Source: Cyclobacteriaceae bacterium | Lineage (GTDB): Bacteria; Bacteroidota; Bacteroidia; Cytophagales; Cyclobacteriaceae | Reading direction: 5' to 3' | DNA: 64,000 bases | NCBI GenBank assembly: GCA_016786495.1 | Contig: JAEUUJ010000088.1 | Location: forward strand, 34,336-98,335 | Shown: positions 9,161-15,742 of the stretch, piece by piece | Layout of the letters: each line of letters starts with the position of its first letter | How positions within the stretch are numbered: the stretch's first letter is position 1 | The notes under the pieces: generated by a model | Seen by the model: the letters and a program-made list of their open reading frames with translations, nothing else | What the model was told of the DNA's origin: nothing | Database searches by the model: none | Made by a program: the position numbers and the translations under genes

Positions 9161-9446
9161 AGGTTGTGCGGATAGACGTTGGCGGGCCGCAGGCCAATTC
9201 CAGGCCAACCGAAAAATCAATGCGGAAATGCGTTTTTTGCTTCGGTGTTATTCCAGCAGATGGAAAATTTGTGTATGGGATAAACAGCGGAAGGTCTTTG
9301 TTAACTGCCGTGGCAGAGTATTTTCGTACAAGAGTGATATTTTGGATCGTTTTAGCGTGGACATTTCGGGGGTCAACCTACGGAGCGGATACACATTGCC
9401 GGGTTATTGTAGTTCAGGGTGAGAATGATGACCTGCTTTATATAGA
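9161..9446. other. Intergenic region upstream of the VCBS protein gene
   Basis: This gap should carry the promoter of the VCBS gene. The 3' end of the small membrane-protein gene overlaps an inverted repeat CCTGTGT (9450-9456) / ACACAGG (9472-9478), not followed by a T run in the gene's direction. No tRNA, riboswitch or convincing -33/-7 promoter could be recognised. Confidence 0.3.
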
Positions 9447-9767
9447 TCACCTGTGTCTGAACCAATGTATAACACAGGAGACCGCAAGGATAACCAGCCC
9501 GGCTATAATCAATATGTTTGCAGCCGGCAGGTGAAGCACTTTAAACGCAATGCCCAGAATCATGATAACAACAGCTCCAAAGGCTGTTTTTCCGGTCCAT
9601 GATCCGGCAGGTGTACTTACATAGCCAACTGATAACAAGAACGACATCCATGAAAAGAAGTAAAAACCAAACGCCAGGTTACTGTCGGCGGAGACGTTTA
9701 TCCAGATAAAGCATATCAATACTGCCACAATTGAAAGCGAGGGCCATACAATCTCGGGGTCTCTCAT
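9447..9767 (-). CDS. Small four-helix membrane protein, unknown function
   Basis: About 106 aa from the ATG at 9767 (MRDPEIVWPSLSIVAVLICF), which has a purine-rich ribosome site CTGGAG 7 nt upstream; the frame also opens to a TTG at 9815 but that is less likely. Four hydrophobic segments are visible (SLSIVAVLICFIWI, LAFGFYFFSWMSFLLSVGY, AFGAVVIMILGIAF, ANILIIAGLVILAVSCVI), ending in a short basic tail HWFRHR. The segment around MILGIAFKVLHLPAANILII recalls GldL-like and other small Bacteroidota membrane proteins, but the match is too short to name it. It lies 111 nt after the TerC-like gene on the same strand and may be co-transcribed with it. Confidence 0.65.
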   Translation of the reverse strand: MRDPEIVWPSLSIVAVLICFIWINVSADSNLAFGFYFFSWMSFLLSVGYVSTPAGSWTGKTAFGAVVIMILGIAFKVLHLPAANILIIAGLVILAVSCVIHWFRHR

Positions 9768-9878
9768 GTTTTTTCTCCAGGAGTCGCTGTCTTTATCATC
9801 CAAATCCGTGGGCAATGTTCAACGTTTTATCATGCCTAATGTGCTTTCCATTTGTATTGGACCTCATGAAATGTACCT

Positions 9879-10793
9879 CTACGATCTCTTCTTCAACACC
9901 ATTGAAAAGAACATGGTGGCGCCCAGCGTGAGCACGATGAAGGATAAGGAAATTTCGATCGGGATGTGGTACAAATCTGCAATGCACATCTTGACACCGA
10001 TGAATATCAGCACGACCGCCAACCCGTACTTCAGGTAAATAAAGTACTTCTCGATTCCAGCCAATGCAAAGTATAACGAGCGAAGTCCCAGGATCGCAAA
10101 CACGTTTGAGGTATACACGATGAATGAATCATCGGAAATCGCCAGGATGGCCGGGATCGAATCCACCGCGAAAATCAAGTCGCTCACTTCAATTAAAATC
10201 ATCACCACAAAGAGAGGCGTTGCGAACAGCTTTCCGCTGACACGAGTAAAAAATGAGTTCCCGACAAAATCCGGTGTTACAGGAATAATTTTCCGGACAA
10301 GTTTCACCACCGCATTGTTCTCAGGATTTATGGCGACTTCATCCTGCTTGAAGAATCGTACTCCGGTAAAAATCAGGAATGCTCCAAAAATGTAAATAAG
10401 CCAGTGAAACTGGTGAATGAGTTCCACACCCACCAAAATCAGAATCACCCTCATCACCAGTGCACCGGCAATTCCCCAAAACAAAACTTTGTGCTGCAAC
10501 GACTCGGGTACGCTGAAAAAGGAGAAGATCATAATGAAGACAAAGATGTTGTCGACACTCAGCGACTTCTCGATCAGGTATCCGGTAAGAAATTCATAGG
10601 CTTTGTCGGGCCCGAAGTAGTAATAAATAAACGTATTGAAGATAAAAGCAAGACCAATCCAAACCCCCGTCCACACGAGCGCCTCCTTGACCGTTACTTT
10701 GTGCGACTTGCGATGAAAAACCCCTAAATCCAGCACAAGCATCGTAACTACAAACAGGTTGAAACAAAGCCAAAGAATAGAAGTGGTACTCAT
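9879..10793 (-). CDS. TerC/Alx family membrane transporter (probable manganese exporter)
   Basis: Integral membrane protein of 304 aa with about 8-9 predicted helices. The two TerC signature motifs are intact: EKSLSVDNIFVFIMIF (first half) and EVSDLIFAVDSIPAILAIS (second half), each with membrane-embedded acidic residues thought to bind the metal. The length and the presence of a loop with FFKQDEVAINPENN match the Alx subgroup, which in E. coli affects manganese homeostasis. Substrate here is therefore an inference from family. Starts at ATG 10793. The upstream 138 nt were checked for a yybP-ykoY (manganese) riboswitch and none was recognised. Confidence 0.88.
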   Translation of the reverse strand: MSTTSILWLCFNLFVVTMLVLDLGVFHRKSHKVTVKEALVWTGVWIGLAFIFNTFIYYYFGPDKAYEFLTGYLIEKSLSVDNIFVFIMIFSFFSVPESLQHKVLFWGIAGALVMRVILILVGVELIHQFHWLIYIFGAFLIFTGVRFFKQDEVAINPENNAVVKLVRKIIPVTPDFVGNSFFTRVSGKLFATPLFVVMILIEVSDLIFAVDSIPAILAISDDSFIVYTSNVFAILGLRSLYFALAGIEKYFIYLKYGLAVVLIFIGVKMCIADLYHIPIEISLSFIVLTLGATMFFSMVLKKRS

Positions 10794-10931
10794 TACGTAA
10801 TGTTTAAATGGTCTTGCTAAAGTTAATGATGGTGATGGTCCGGAAGTGTATTCTAAATGTACACATCAGCCGGGTCATTTATATCGTTTTTATGAGTCAT
10901 TTATTAGGGTCGTCATGTTTTTCCTTTTTCG

Positions 10932-11717
10932 TTAGTGATGCTGCTGGAAGTCCCATCCGAAAATATTGAGTTCAAGCACCAGTCCGCCGGGCAGATTTTG
11001 ATTCGGGTAGGGCAGCAGCGCGGCAACACAAAGCTGCGTTCGCTTACCCACATCAATCACTGCGCCGAAGGTGGAATTGGATTTTTTATGTGTGCCGGAA
11101 ATAAAGTCGCCCATGAGCGAGATTTTTTTTCCGATCGGAATTTCGTAGCCGAACATAAAGCCGACCGTATGCTGGCGGCCACCGGTGAAAACCCGGTTGG
11201 AATAATAAGGTCCCGCAATGAAGTAACCTTCCTGGAAAGGATGCCACCGGGCGGTTGCATAGGTGAAGTGCGCCACGGTTTTGTTCTCAAGCCGGCTGGT
11301 CAGGTTTGGGCCAACCTGGGTACCGATGTTAATGGCCCAGTGCGGGTTGATCACAACTTGTTTCTGCAGGGCAGCCATCAATAAGGGGTATAAAGGTTTT
11401 CGTCCTTTATAATCGTTAAAGCCGATCATCCGCCGATCATCAACCAACCGGATGGGAACGTCCACCAGGTTGATACCCACGTCCCAGCTTTTGCCAAGAC
11501 CGTATACCAGGTGCGATTTTGATTCGAAGTCGTTTGTCGAATAGAAATTCAATTGATGCTGATAGAAGAATTTTCCTTTTGGTGTTATGTCGCCGGAAGG
11601 AATGTTAAACAGATTTTGCTGGGCCATGCACTGCGAGATGGTGCAAACGATTAATATCAAAACTGCAAAAAGCCCGAGCGGAAAATGCGGAACATCATGT
11701 GACCGGTTCTTTTTCAT
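10932..11717 (-). CDS. Predicted outer-membrane beta-barrel protein, unknown function
   Basis: About 261 aa from ATG 11717 (MKKNRSHDVPHFPLGLFAVL), which opens a signal peptide ending near TISQCMAQQ; in-frame ATGs at 11741 and 11798 would add residues before the signal and are less likely. The mature part has alternating hydrophobic strands (HQLNFYSTNDF, SWDVGINLVDVPI, WAINIGTQVGPNL, HTVGFMFGYEIPIGKKISLMGDFISG, LPGGLVLELNIFGWDF) ending in an aromatic residue region, as in a porin-like barrel. No named family recognised. It lies downstream of a strong terminator (11829-11875), so it has its own transcript. Confidence 0.72.
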   Translation of the reverse strand: MKKNRSHDVPHFPLGLFAVLILIVCTISQCMAQQNLFNIPSGDITPKGKFFYQHQLNFYSTNDFESKSHLVYGLGKSWDVGINLVDVPIRLVDDRRMIGFNDYKGRKPLYPLLMAALQKQVVINPHWAINIGTQVGPNLTSRLENKTVAHFTYATARWHPFQEGYFIAGPYYSNRVFTGGRQHTVGFMFGYEIPIGKKISLMGDFISGTHKKSNSTFGAVIDVGKRTQLCVAALLPYPNQNLPGGLVLELNIFGWDFQQHH

Positions 11718-11828
11718 AGGGAATACACGTGCACAGTTCATACGTTCATGCGACATCTCGCGCGAAAAGGCTAATCTGTATTGTTTCGCGCTGAGCACTG
11801 GTTTCGTTTATTCGTTAATCAATTGGAT

Positions 11829-11875
11829 AAAAATATTACCGGGGGCGTCTGCCGTCATTCAGACATTCCCCCGGT
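11829..11875 (-). terminator. Strong intrinsic terminator after the Band 7 gene
   Basis: On the minus strand the arms ACCGGGGG and CCCCCGGT (11868-11875 and 11838-11845) form an 8-bp stem. The loop holds a second 5-bp stem GTCTG/CAGAC, and the structure is followed by AATATTTTT. It would stop transcripts arriving from the Band 7 gene (ends 12013). Confidence 0.8.
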
Positions 11876-12012
11876 CTTGCCACGCACTTCTCTACCCTTA
11901 ACCTAAATCACGCTATGGCGCGGCATCATGAGTCGCCGGCTTCGCATCCACAAGCGGTTGCCGCAGGAGGTACAACAACAACTCGTTTTGATCGTGCAAT
12001 GGCAAGTTTTAA

Positions 12013-12795
12013 TTACTTGCCTCCTTCGTCAATCAGCATGGGTGTTTGCCCGTTCGTCACAATCACTTTCGTGTTGGGCGATTGCGAAAGTTGTTTGAAC
12101 GCTTCAATACTCTGCCATCGAATGACAGGCTCGCTCAGCCCTTCGGCAATAATTTTCTGTGCATCGCGAATACCCTGTGCTTCAATCATCTTGCGTTGGG
12201 CCTCTTTTCGTTCACGATCCAGCAGAAACTCCATACGCTGCGCGTCTTGTTCGGCTTCCAGTTTTTCTTCTACCGCACGGGCCAGTCCGGGGGGCAACTG
12301 AATGTTTTTAAGCAACACGGCCTGCACATCAAAACCGCGGGGAGTAAGTAGTTTTGACATTTGCTCGGTGATCGCCTTTTCAATTGTTGCACGTTCTGCT
12401 GAGTGCATGTCTTTCGCATAAAAGCGGGAACAGACATCGGCTGCAGCCGAGCGGAACACGCTGGTAATCACAATATCCTCGTAGTTAATTCCGATATTTT
12501 GCAGGATGTCAGGTGCTTTCTCAGGCTGAATCCTGTACAGAATGGAGATCACCGCTGCCACGTTCAAACCTTCTTTGGAGGGGAGACTGGACGTGATCTC
12601 GATGTTTTCCGTGGTTATCGGCATTTTAATGATTCGGGCAATAAACGGATTAACACCAACCGGGCCGGGCTGGATCACGGTTGGGTTCAACTTGCCGAGT
12701 TTTCGTTTTATGCCGACTTCTCCCTGACGAACAATCACACAACCGGAGGTGAGCAGGGTAACGGCCATGAGAAAAAAAAGTGTTCTGATTTTCAT
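12013..12795 (-). CDS. Band 7/SPFH (prohibitin-like) lipoprotein
   Basis: 260-aa SPFH-domain protein. The domain runs from about residue 22 (VIVRQGEVGIKRKLGKLNPTV) to about 190, followed by a charged helical coiled coil (EEKLEAEQDAQRMEFLLDRERKEAQRK) and a C-terminal segment (IRWQSIEAFKQLSQSPNTKVIV) typical of prohibitin/HflC relatives. Such proteins form large membrane-bound oligomeric cages. Unusually, the N-terminus MKIRTLFFLMAVTLLTSGC is a lipoprotein signal with lipobox LTSGC, so the protein would be lipid-anchored on the periplasmic side rather than held by a transmembrane helix. 26 nt separate it from the small gene upstream. A terminator follows. Substrate or partner unknown. Confidence 0.88.
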   Translation of the reverse strand: MKIRTLFFLMAVTLLTSGCVIVRQGEVGIKRKLGKLNPTVIQPGPVGVNPFIARIIKMPITTENIEITSSLPSKEGLNVAAVISILYRIQPEKAPDILQNIGINYEDIVITSVFRSAAADVCSRFYAKDMHSAERATIEKAITEQMSKLLTPRGFDVQAVLLKNIQLPPGLARAVEEKLEAEQDAQRMEFLLDRERKEAQRKMIEAQGIRDAQKIIAEGLSEPVIRWQSIEAFKQLSQSPNTKVIVTNGQTPMLIDEGGK

Positions 12796-12821
12796 ATGCG
12801 CTGGGGTTTAAAATTCACGTG

Positions 12822-13004
12822 TTATTGATTATGGGATGAATGTGAGACGATCAGACGTTGCTGACGAATCCAGTTTCTGAGTTCACTAACTTCGTGTGAC
12901 GTCAGCCAACTAAGCGACTTTTTATACTCCTTTCTGAACAGCCTTCTATCGAAGCTTACTTTTTTCAGAATGGTTTTAACATATTCAAGCATGGTTGTTT
13001 TCAT
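12822..13004 (-). CDS. Small conserved Bacteroidota protein
   Basis: 60 aa, basic, no signal peptide or membrane segment: MKTTMLEYVKTILKKVSFDR then LFRKEYKKSLSWLTSHEVSELRNWI. The pattern 'ML-VKTIL-KVSFD--LF-KE--K---WL---E--EL--W' is one I recognise from short uncharacterised proteins common in Bacteroidota, usually encoded singly. Two starts are possible, ATG 13004 or the second Met (12992), which matches the family better. It sits between the LRR gene (13 nt upstream) and the Band 7 gene, so is probably in the same operon. Confidence 0.65.
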   Translation of the reverse strand: MKTTMLEYVKTILKKVSFDRRLFRKEYKKSLSWLTSHEVSELRNWIRQQRLIVSHSSHNQ

Positions 13005-13017
13005 GTTTAAAAAACTT

Positions 13018-13866
13018 TTAAAGTTTGATCACAATTCGCGGTGCAAGGTTGTCGTCCATGAGCATACCCTGGATGTGAGGCACCGGGTTATTACTCAGGT
13101 CGAGCAGTCTTAGATTTTTCATATCCTTTACGCCCTCCGGGATCACGCTCAATTCGTTGTTGTTCAGGTAAAGTGCCTCCAGTCCGGTAAGGCTGCGAAT
13201 GCCGGGCGGAATCTCTGTGAAGCGATCGCCCTCCAAATGGAGTTCACGCAACTTGGGCAGTCTGCTGAGCAATGGAATGTTCTGCCGCAAATCAAAGTGT
13301 GTGTCGCCGTTAACCGAAAGCACTTCCAGATTTTTCAATTGGGTAAACTCGGGTGGCAATACCGCGATCTGGTTGTAGGATAACTCGAGATACCGCAGGC
13401 TGCTGAGTTTACCAACCGATGGCGGCAGCGTGTTGATGCTATCGCCGGATAAGTCAAGCACCTGCAAGCCGGGCAGTGCCGACAGTACTTCAAAGTCAGC
13501 CTCGAGGTTTAGCTTTCGGTTATCGTCGATGTACAGATTTCGCAGTTCGTGAAGATTCGCGAAACTGGCCGGCAGCCGATCGAGTTGATTTCCGGAAAGA
13601 TCAACATACGTGAGCCGCGGCAATAACCATCCGATGTTTTCGGGCAGGTGCTCAATCCGGTTGTGGCTCAAATCCAGATACTTCAGATTTTTAAATTGGA
13701 GAATGGCGTCCGGGAAATCAGCCAGGCCTTTCTCCCGTAGGGTTAGCCATTGTACACTGTCGGGATGCGCGAGTGCTTCACGTAAATCCTGATAATTGCG
13801 TGAACGTTGGCCTGCACTCGTCAGGCACACGGTTAGCAACAGGCACAACATGATGTTGATTTTCAT
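13018..13866 (-). CDS. Secreted leucine-rich repeat protein
   Basis: 282 aa with signal peptide MKINIMLCLLLTVCLTSAGQ and about nine LRR units of the 23-residue bacterial type (LKYLDLSHNRIEHLPENIG, LTYVDLSGNQLDRLPASFA, LQVLDLSGDSINTLPPSVG, LEALYLNNNELSVIPEGV). There is no T9SS domain, lipobox or other enzymatic domain, so it is most likely periplasmic or simply secreted and binds a protein partner. Same strand and close spacing with the small protein and Band 7 lipoprotein downstream. Confidence 0.85.
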   Translation of the reverse strand: MKINIMLCLLLTVCLTSAGQRSRNYQDLREALAHPDSVQWLTLREKGLADFPDAILQFKNLKYLDLSHNRIEHLPENIGWLLPRLTYVDLSGNQLDRLPASFANLHELRNLYIDDNRKLNLEADFEVLSALPGLQVLDLSGDSINTLPPSVGKLSSLRYLELSYNQIAVLPPEFTQLKNLEVLSVNGDTHFDLRQNIPLLSRLPKLRELHLEGDRFTEIPPGIRSLTGLEALYLNNNELSVIPEGVKDMKNLRLLDLSNNPVPHIQGMLMDDNLAPRIVIKL

Positions 13867-13942
13867 ACGCGTTTGTTTGGATGTTTTTTGTGAACCGATT
13901 CCGTTAGCGTTGTGGTGATGACACGATTCGGGCAGTGCCGAA

Positions 13943-14158
13943 CTAGTGTGCTACCACAACCGTATGGCCGGGTTGAAAAAACTCCGGTTGCGCAACCTGC
14001 TTTACAGGTGTTGCGACAGACGTATTACTCGCCTTGTTGAAGAGCCGTGATTTGCGGATTTGGTCGAAGTTTACCGCCACCAGTGTCAGCAAAGCGAACA
14101 CAGCGATGATGATCGACCATACCATAATGTCTTCTTTCATTCTATTGAACGTTGTCAT
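13943..14158 (-). CDS. Small single-pass membrane protein, unknown
   Basis: 71 aa: a short N-terminal stretch, one strong membrane helix (MVWSIIIAVFALLTLVAVNF, residues 12-31), then a basic, Ser/Thr/Val-rich tail ending in QPGHTVVVAH. The start could be ATG 14158 or the later ATG at 14140 (MKEDIMVW). No family recognised. It lies on the same strand between a small secreted protein and the LRR gene; the gap to the LRR gene (76 nt) contains a weak hairpin TTCGG/CCGAA. Confidence 0.5.
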   Translation of the reverse strand: MTTFNRMKEDIMVWSIIIAVFALLTLVAVNFDQIRKSRLFNKASNTSVATPVKQVAQPEFFQPGHTVVVAH

Positions 14159-14227
14159 AAAATCTGATGATTAAAAAGTTCGAATGTTACCGTATAGGCA
14201 GCGGGTGCTGCCGGAAACAATCGATCA

Positions 14228-14506
14228 TCAAATGAGTAGCCTTCGCAACTGAATTACGCGATCGCGATTTACGCATAAGACAGGAGAGCCTGCGTGACGT
14301 GCGACAATACGGGGCTCTGCCGCGCGGCGAATGGGTTGGCCCGAAGCATTTTTGAACAGCCGGATCGACTGTTCCTGGTGACATACTTCCCGAAGCGTGA
14401 CTTCCACAACTTCCGACCGCTCTGAAAGCGCGCCTTCGGCCTTCACCTCCAGGCCGGGGCCGGAGAGCAGGAGGGAGAAAACCACTATCGTGAACCTGAG
14501 AAGCAT
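14228..14506 (-). CDS. Small predicted secreted protein, unknown
   Basis: 92 aa beginning with a likely signal peptide (MLLRFTIVVFSLLLSGPGLE, cleavage perhaps after VKA), then about 68 residues with two Cys (REVCHQEQS, PVLCVNRD) that could form a disulphide. No domain recognised. Located 81 nt after the TetR gene on the same strand. Being short, it could be spurious, but the signal peptide and position favour a real gene. Confidence 0.45.
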   Translation of the reverse strand: MLLRFTIVVFSLLLSGPGLEVKAEGALSERSEVVEVTLREVCHQEQSIRLFKNASGQPIRRAAEPRIVARHAGSPVLCVNRDRVIQLRRLLI

Positions 14507-14587
14507 GTTTTTAAGCCCTTTTCTGACTTTGGTAGTATTACTTTCAATAACGGCAACGGGTCGCTTAAGGTTTACGTTTCGACCGAT

Positions 14588-15271
14588 TTATTTTGTCGCG
14601 AGGGAGGATGTTATGAGGTGCTTCAGGAACCGAACAATTTCCAGTTCGTCTTTTTCCCGGCCAAAATCGGTGAGTCTCGGCAGGTTATGCATGAAAAAGT
14701 ATTGAAAATGAGCCATTTCTAGCACGGTGCTGCTGAGCGAGCGGGCGTAGGGATACGCCGGATTAACTTCCAGAAAGATGTCCGCGATGCGGGCGCACAG
14801 ATCTTTATACGGCTTAAATAGTTGCAGGCTGTTGTCTTCCGCTACGTGACTGGTGAGGTAGGATTTTGAGCCCTCTTTAATAACAAGCCGGTGAAGGATT
14901 CTGAGGTCTAATGCAATCCCCCCGGAGATCATATTGGATTCTGTACGCAACATAATCACCTTCAGCATTGCGTCAATTTTTTGTTGCGGGCTCGTCAGGT
15001 CATGCGTATGGTCAAGCACCCGTTGTTCAAGCCATTGCCAATAGTAATCGACCAGGTACAGCAGCAGGCGGTGTTTGTTTTCGAAATACCGGTAAATACT
15101 CGATTCATTTGTTTTCAGCTGGATCGCAAGTTTTTTAAACGTAAACGCTTCCAGTCCCATAGCTTCCATCATGGCGGCACCTTGCGTAACAATGCTGCTG
15201 CCTACCTCGGAAGAAGTCGGGTCCTTGAGAAATAGTTTCTCGTTGAGCTGAATTGGTTGCTTCCGTTCCAT
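14588..15271 (-). CDS. TetR family transcriptional regulator
   Basis: 227 aa with an N-terminal TetR helix-turn-helix (AFTFKKLAIQLKTNESSIYRYFENKHRLL, about residues 41-69) and a longer ligand-binding region ending in a helix rich in aromatic residues (MAHFQYFFMHNLPRL). Divergent from the mannan locus. A 17-bp palindrome CGACCAATCACTGGTCG lies 59 nt upstream of its start and is a candidate operator for autoregulation. Ligand and other targets unknown. Confidence 0.88.
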   Translation of the reverse strand: MERKQPIQLNEKLFLKDPTSSEVGSSIVTQGAAMMEAMGLEAFTFKKLAIQLKTNESSIYRYFENKHRLLLYLVDYYWQWLEQRVLDHTHDLTSPQQKIDAMLKVIMLRTESNMISGGIALDLRILHRLVIKEGSKSYLTSHVAEDNSLQLFKPYKDLCARIADIFLEVNPAYPYARSLSSTVLEMAHFQYFFMHNLPRLTDFGREKDELEIVRFLKHLITSSLATK

Positions 15272-15577
15272 AACAATGCCTGGTTAAAGATACTTAAAAA
15301 CAGATCGGCTGGGCGCTGTTATACCCGTGCGACCAATCACTGGTCGATCACCGTTTTTTCTTGGGATACTTTCCAAATGAATCCGTCCAGTATACCATGT
15401 GCGAGTCTGGAGTTGTGGGGAACAGGGGTAATTCCAACAGTAAGGCCTTTTTGAGTGGATTTACGCAATAGTTTGCGTAGGCGAATATTCCGCAAACGTT
15501 TGTCCCCCTTTTTTGAGCGATTTACCCACCTTTAGAATCCGGTAAAACCCGAATATTTGAGGAATTGAAAGGTGGTT
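15272..15577. promoter_or_regulatory. Divergent regulatory region between tetR and the mannan locus
   Basis: 306 nt without a large gene. It contains CGACCA-ATCAC-TGGTCG (15330-15346), probably the TetR site, and nested inverted repeats nearer the mannan locus: TACGCAA-TAGT-TTGCGTA (15462-15479) and GTTTGCG (15471-15477) with CGCAAAC (15491-15497). The middle arm is shared, so two mutually exclusive hairpins or three half-sites for a regulator are possible. No convincing -33/-7 promoter could be assigned for the plus strand. Confidence 0.5.
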
Positions 15578-15718
15578 ATGGGACAATTATTCGGCTGGGT
15601 GAGGGTAAGATTTAAAGGACTCTCGAAAAAGAACAGATTCCTGCTGATCTCTGAGATCGGCCTCGGAGTATGTGCCCTGCTGTTTGTATTGGTGCTCATT
15701 CGCATCTTTCTCTATTGA
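15578..15718 (+). CDS. 46-residue single-pass membrane peptide preceding susC
   Basis: Short open frame of 46 codons starting ATG at 15578, preceded by the purine-rich GAAAGGTGG. The product begins MGQLFGWVRVRFKGLSKKNR, strongly basic, followed by a single hydrophobic helix (LLISEIGLGVCALLFVLVLI, about residues 22-42) and a short end RIFLY. Positive charges before the helix predict N-in orientation. It ends 24 nt before susC on the same strand, suggesting co-transcription with the mannan locus. No known family recognised; it could be a leader peptide or a small inner-membrane partner of the TonB/SusC system. Confidence 0.5.
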   Translation: MGQLFGWVRVRFKGLSKKNRFLLISEIGLGVCALLFVLVLIRIFLY

Positions 15719-15742
15719 CCTCTACTTAAAACCCAACCATCT

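Noticed and set aside
10794-10931. yybP-ykoY manganese riboswitch before the TerC/Alx-like gene
   Set aside because: The conserved stems and loops of that family were not recognisable in the leader.
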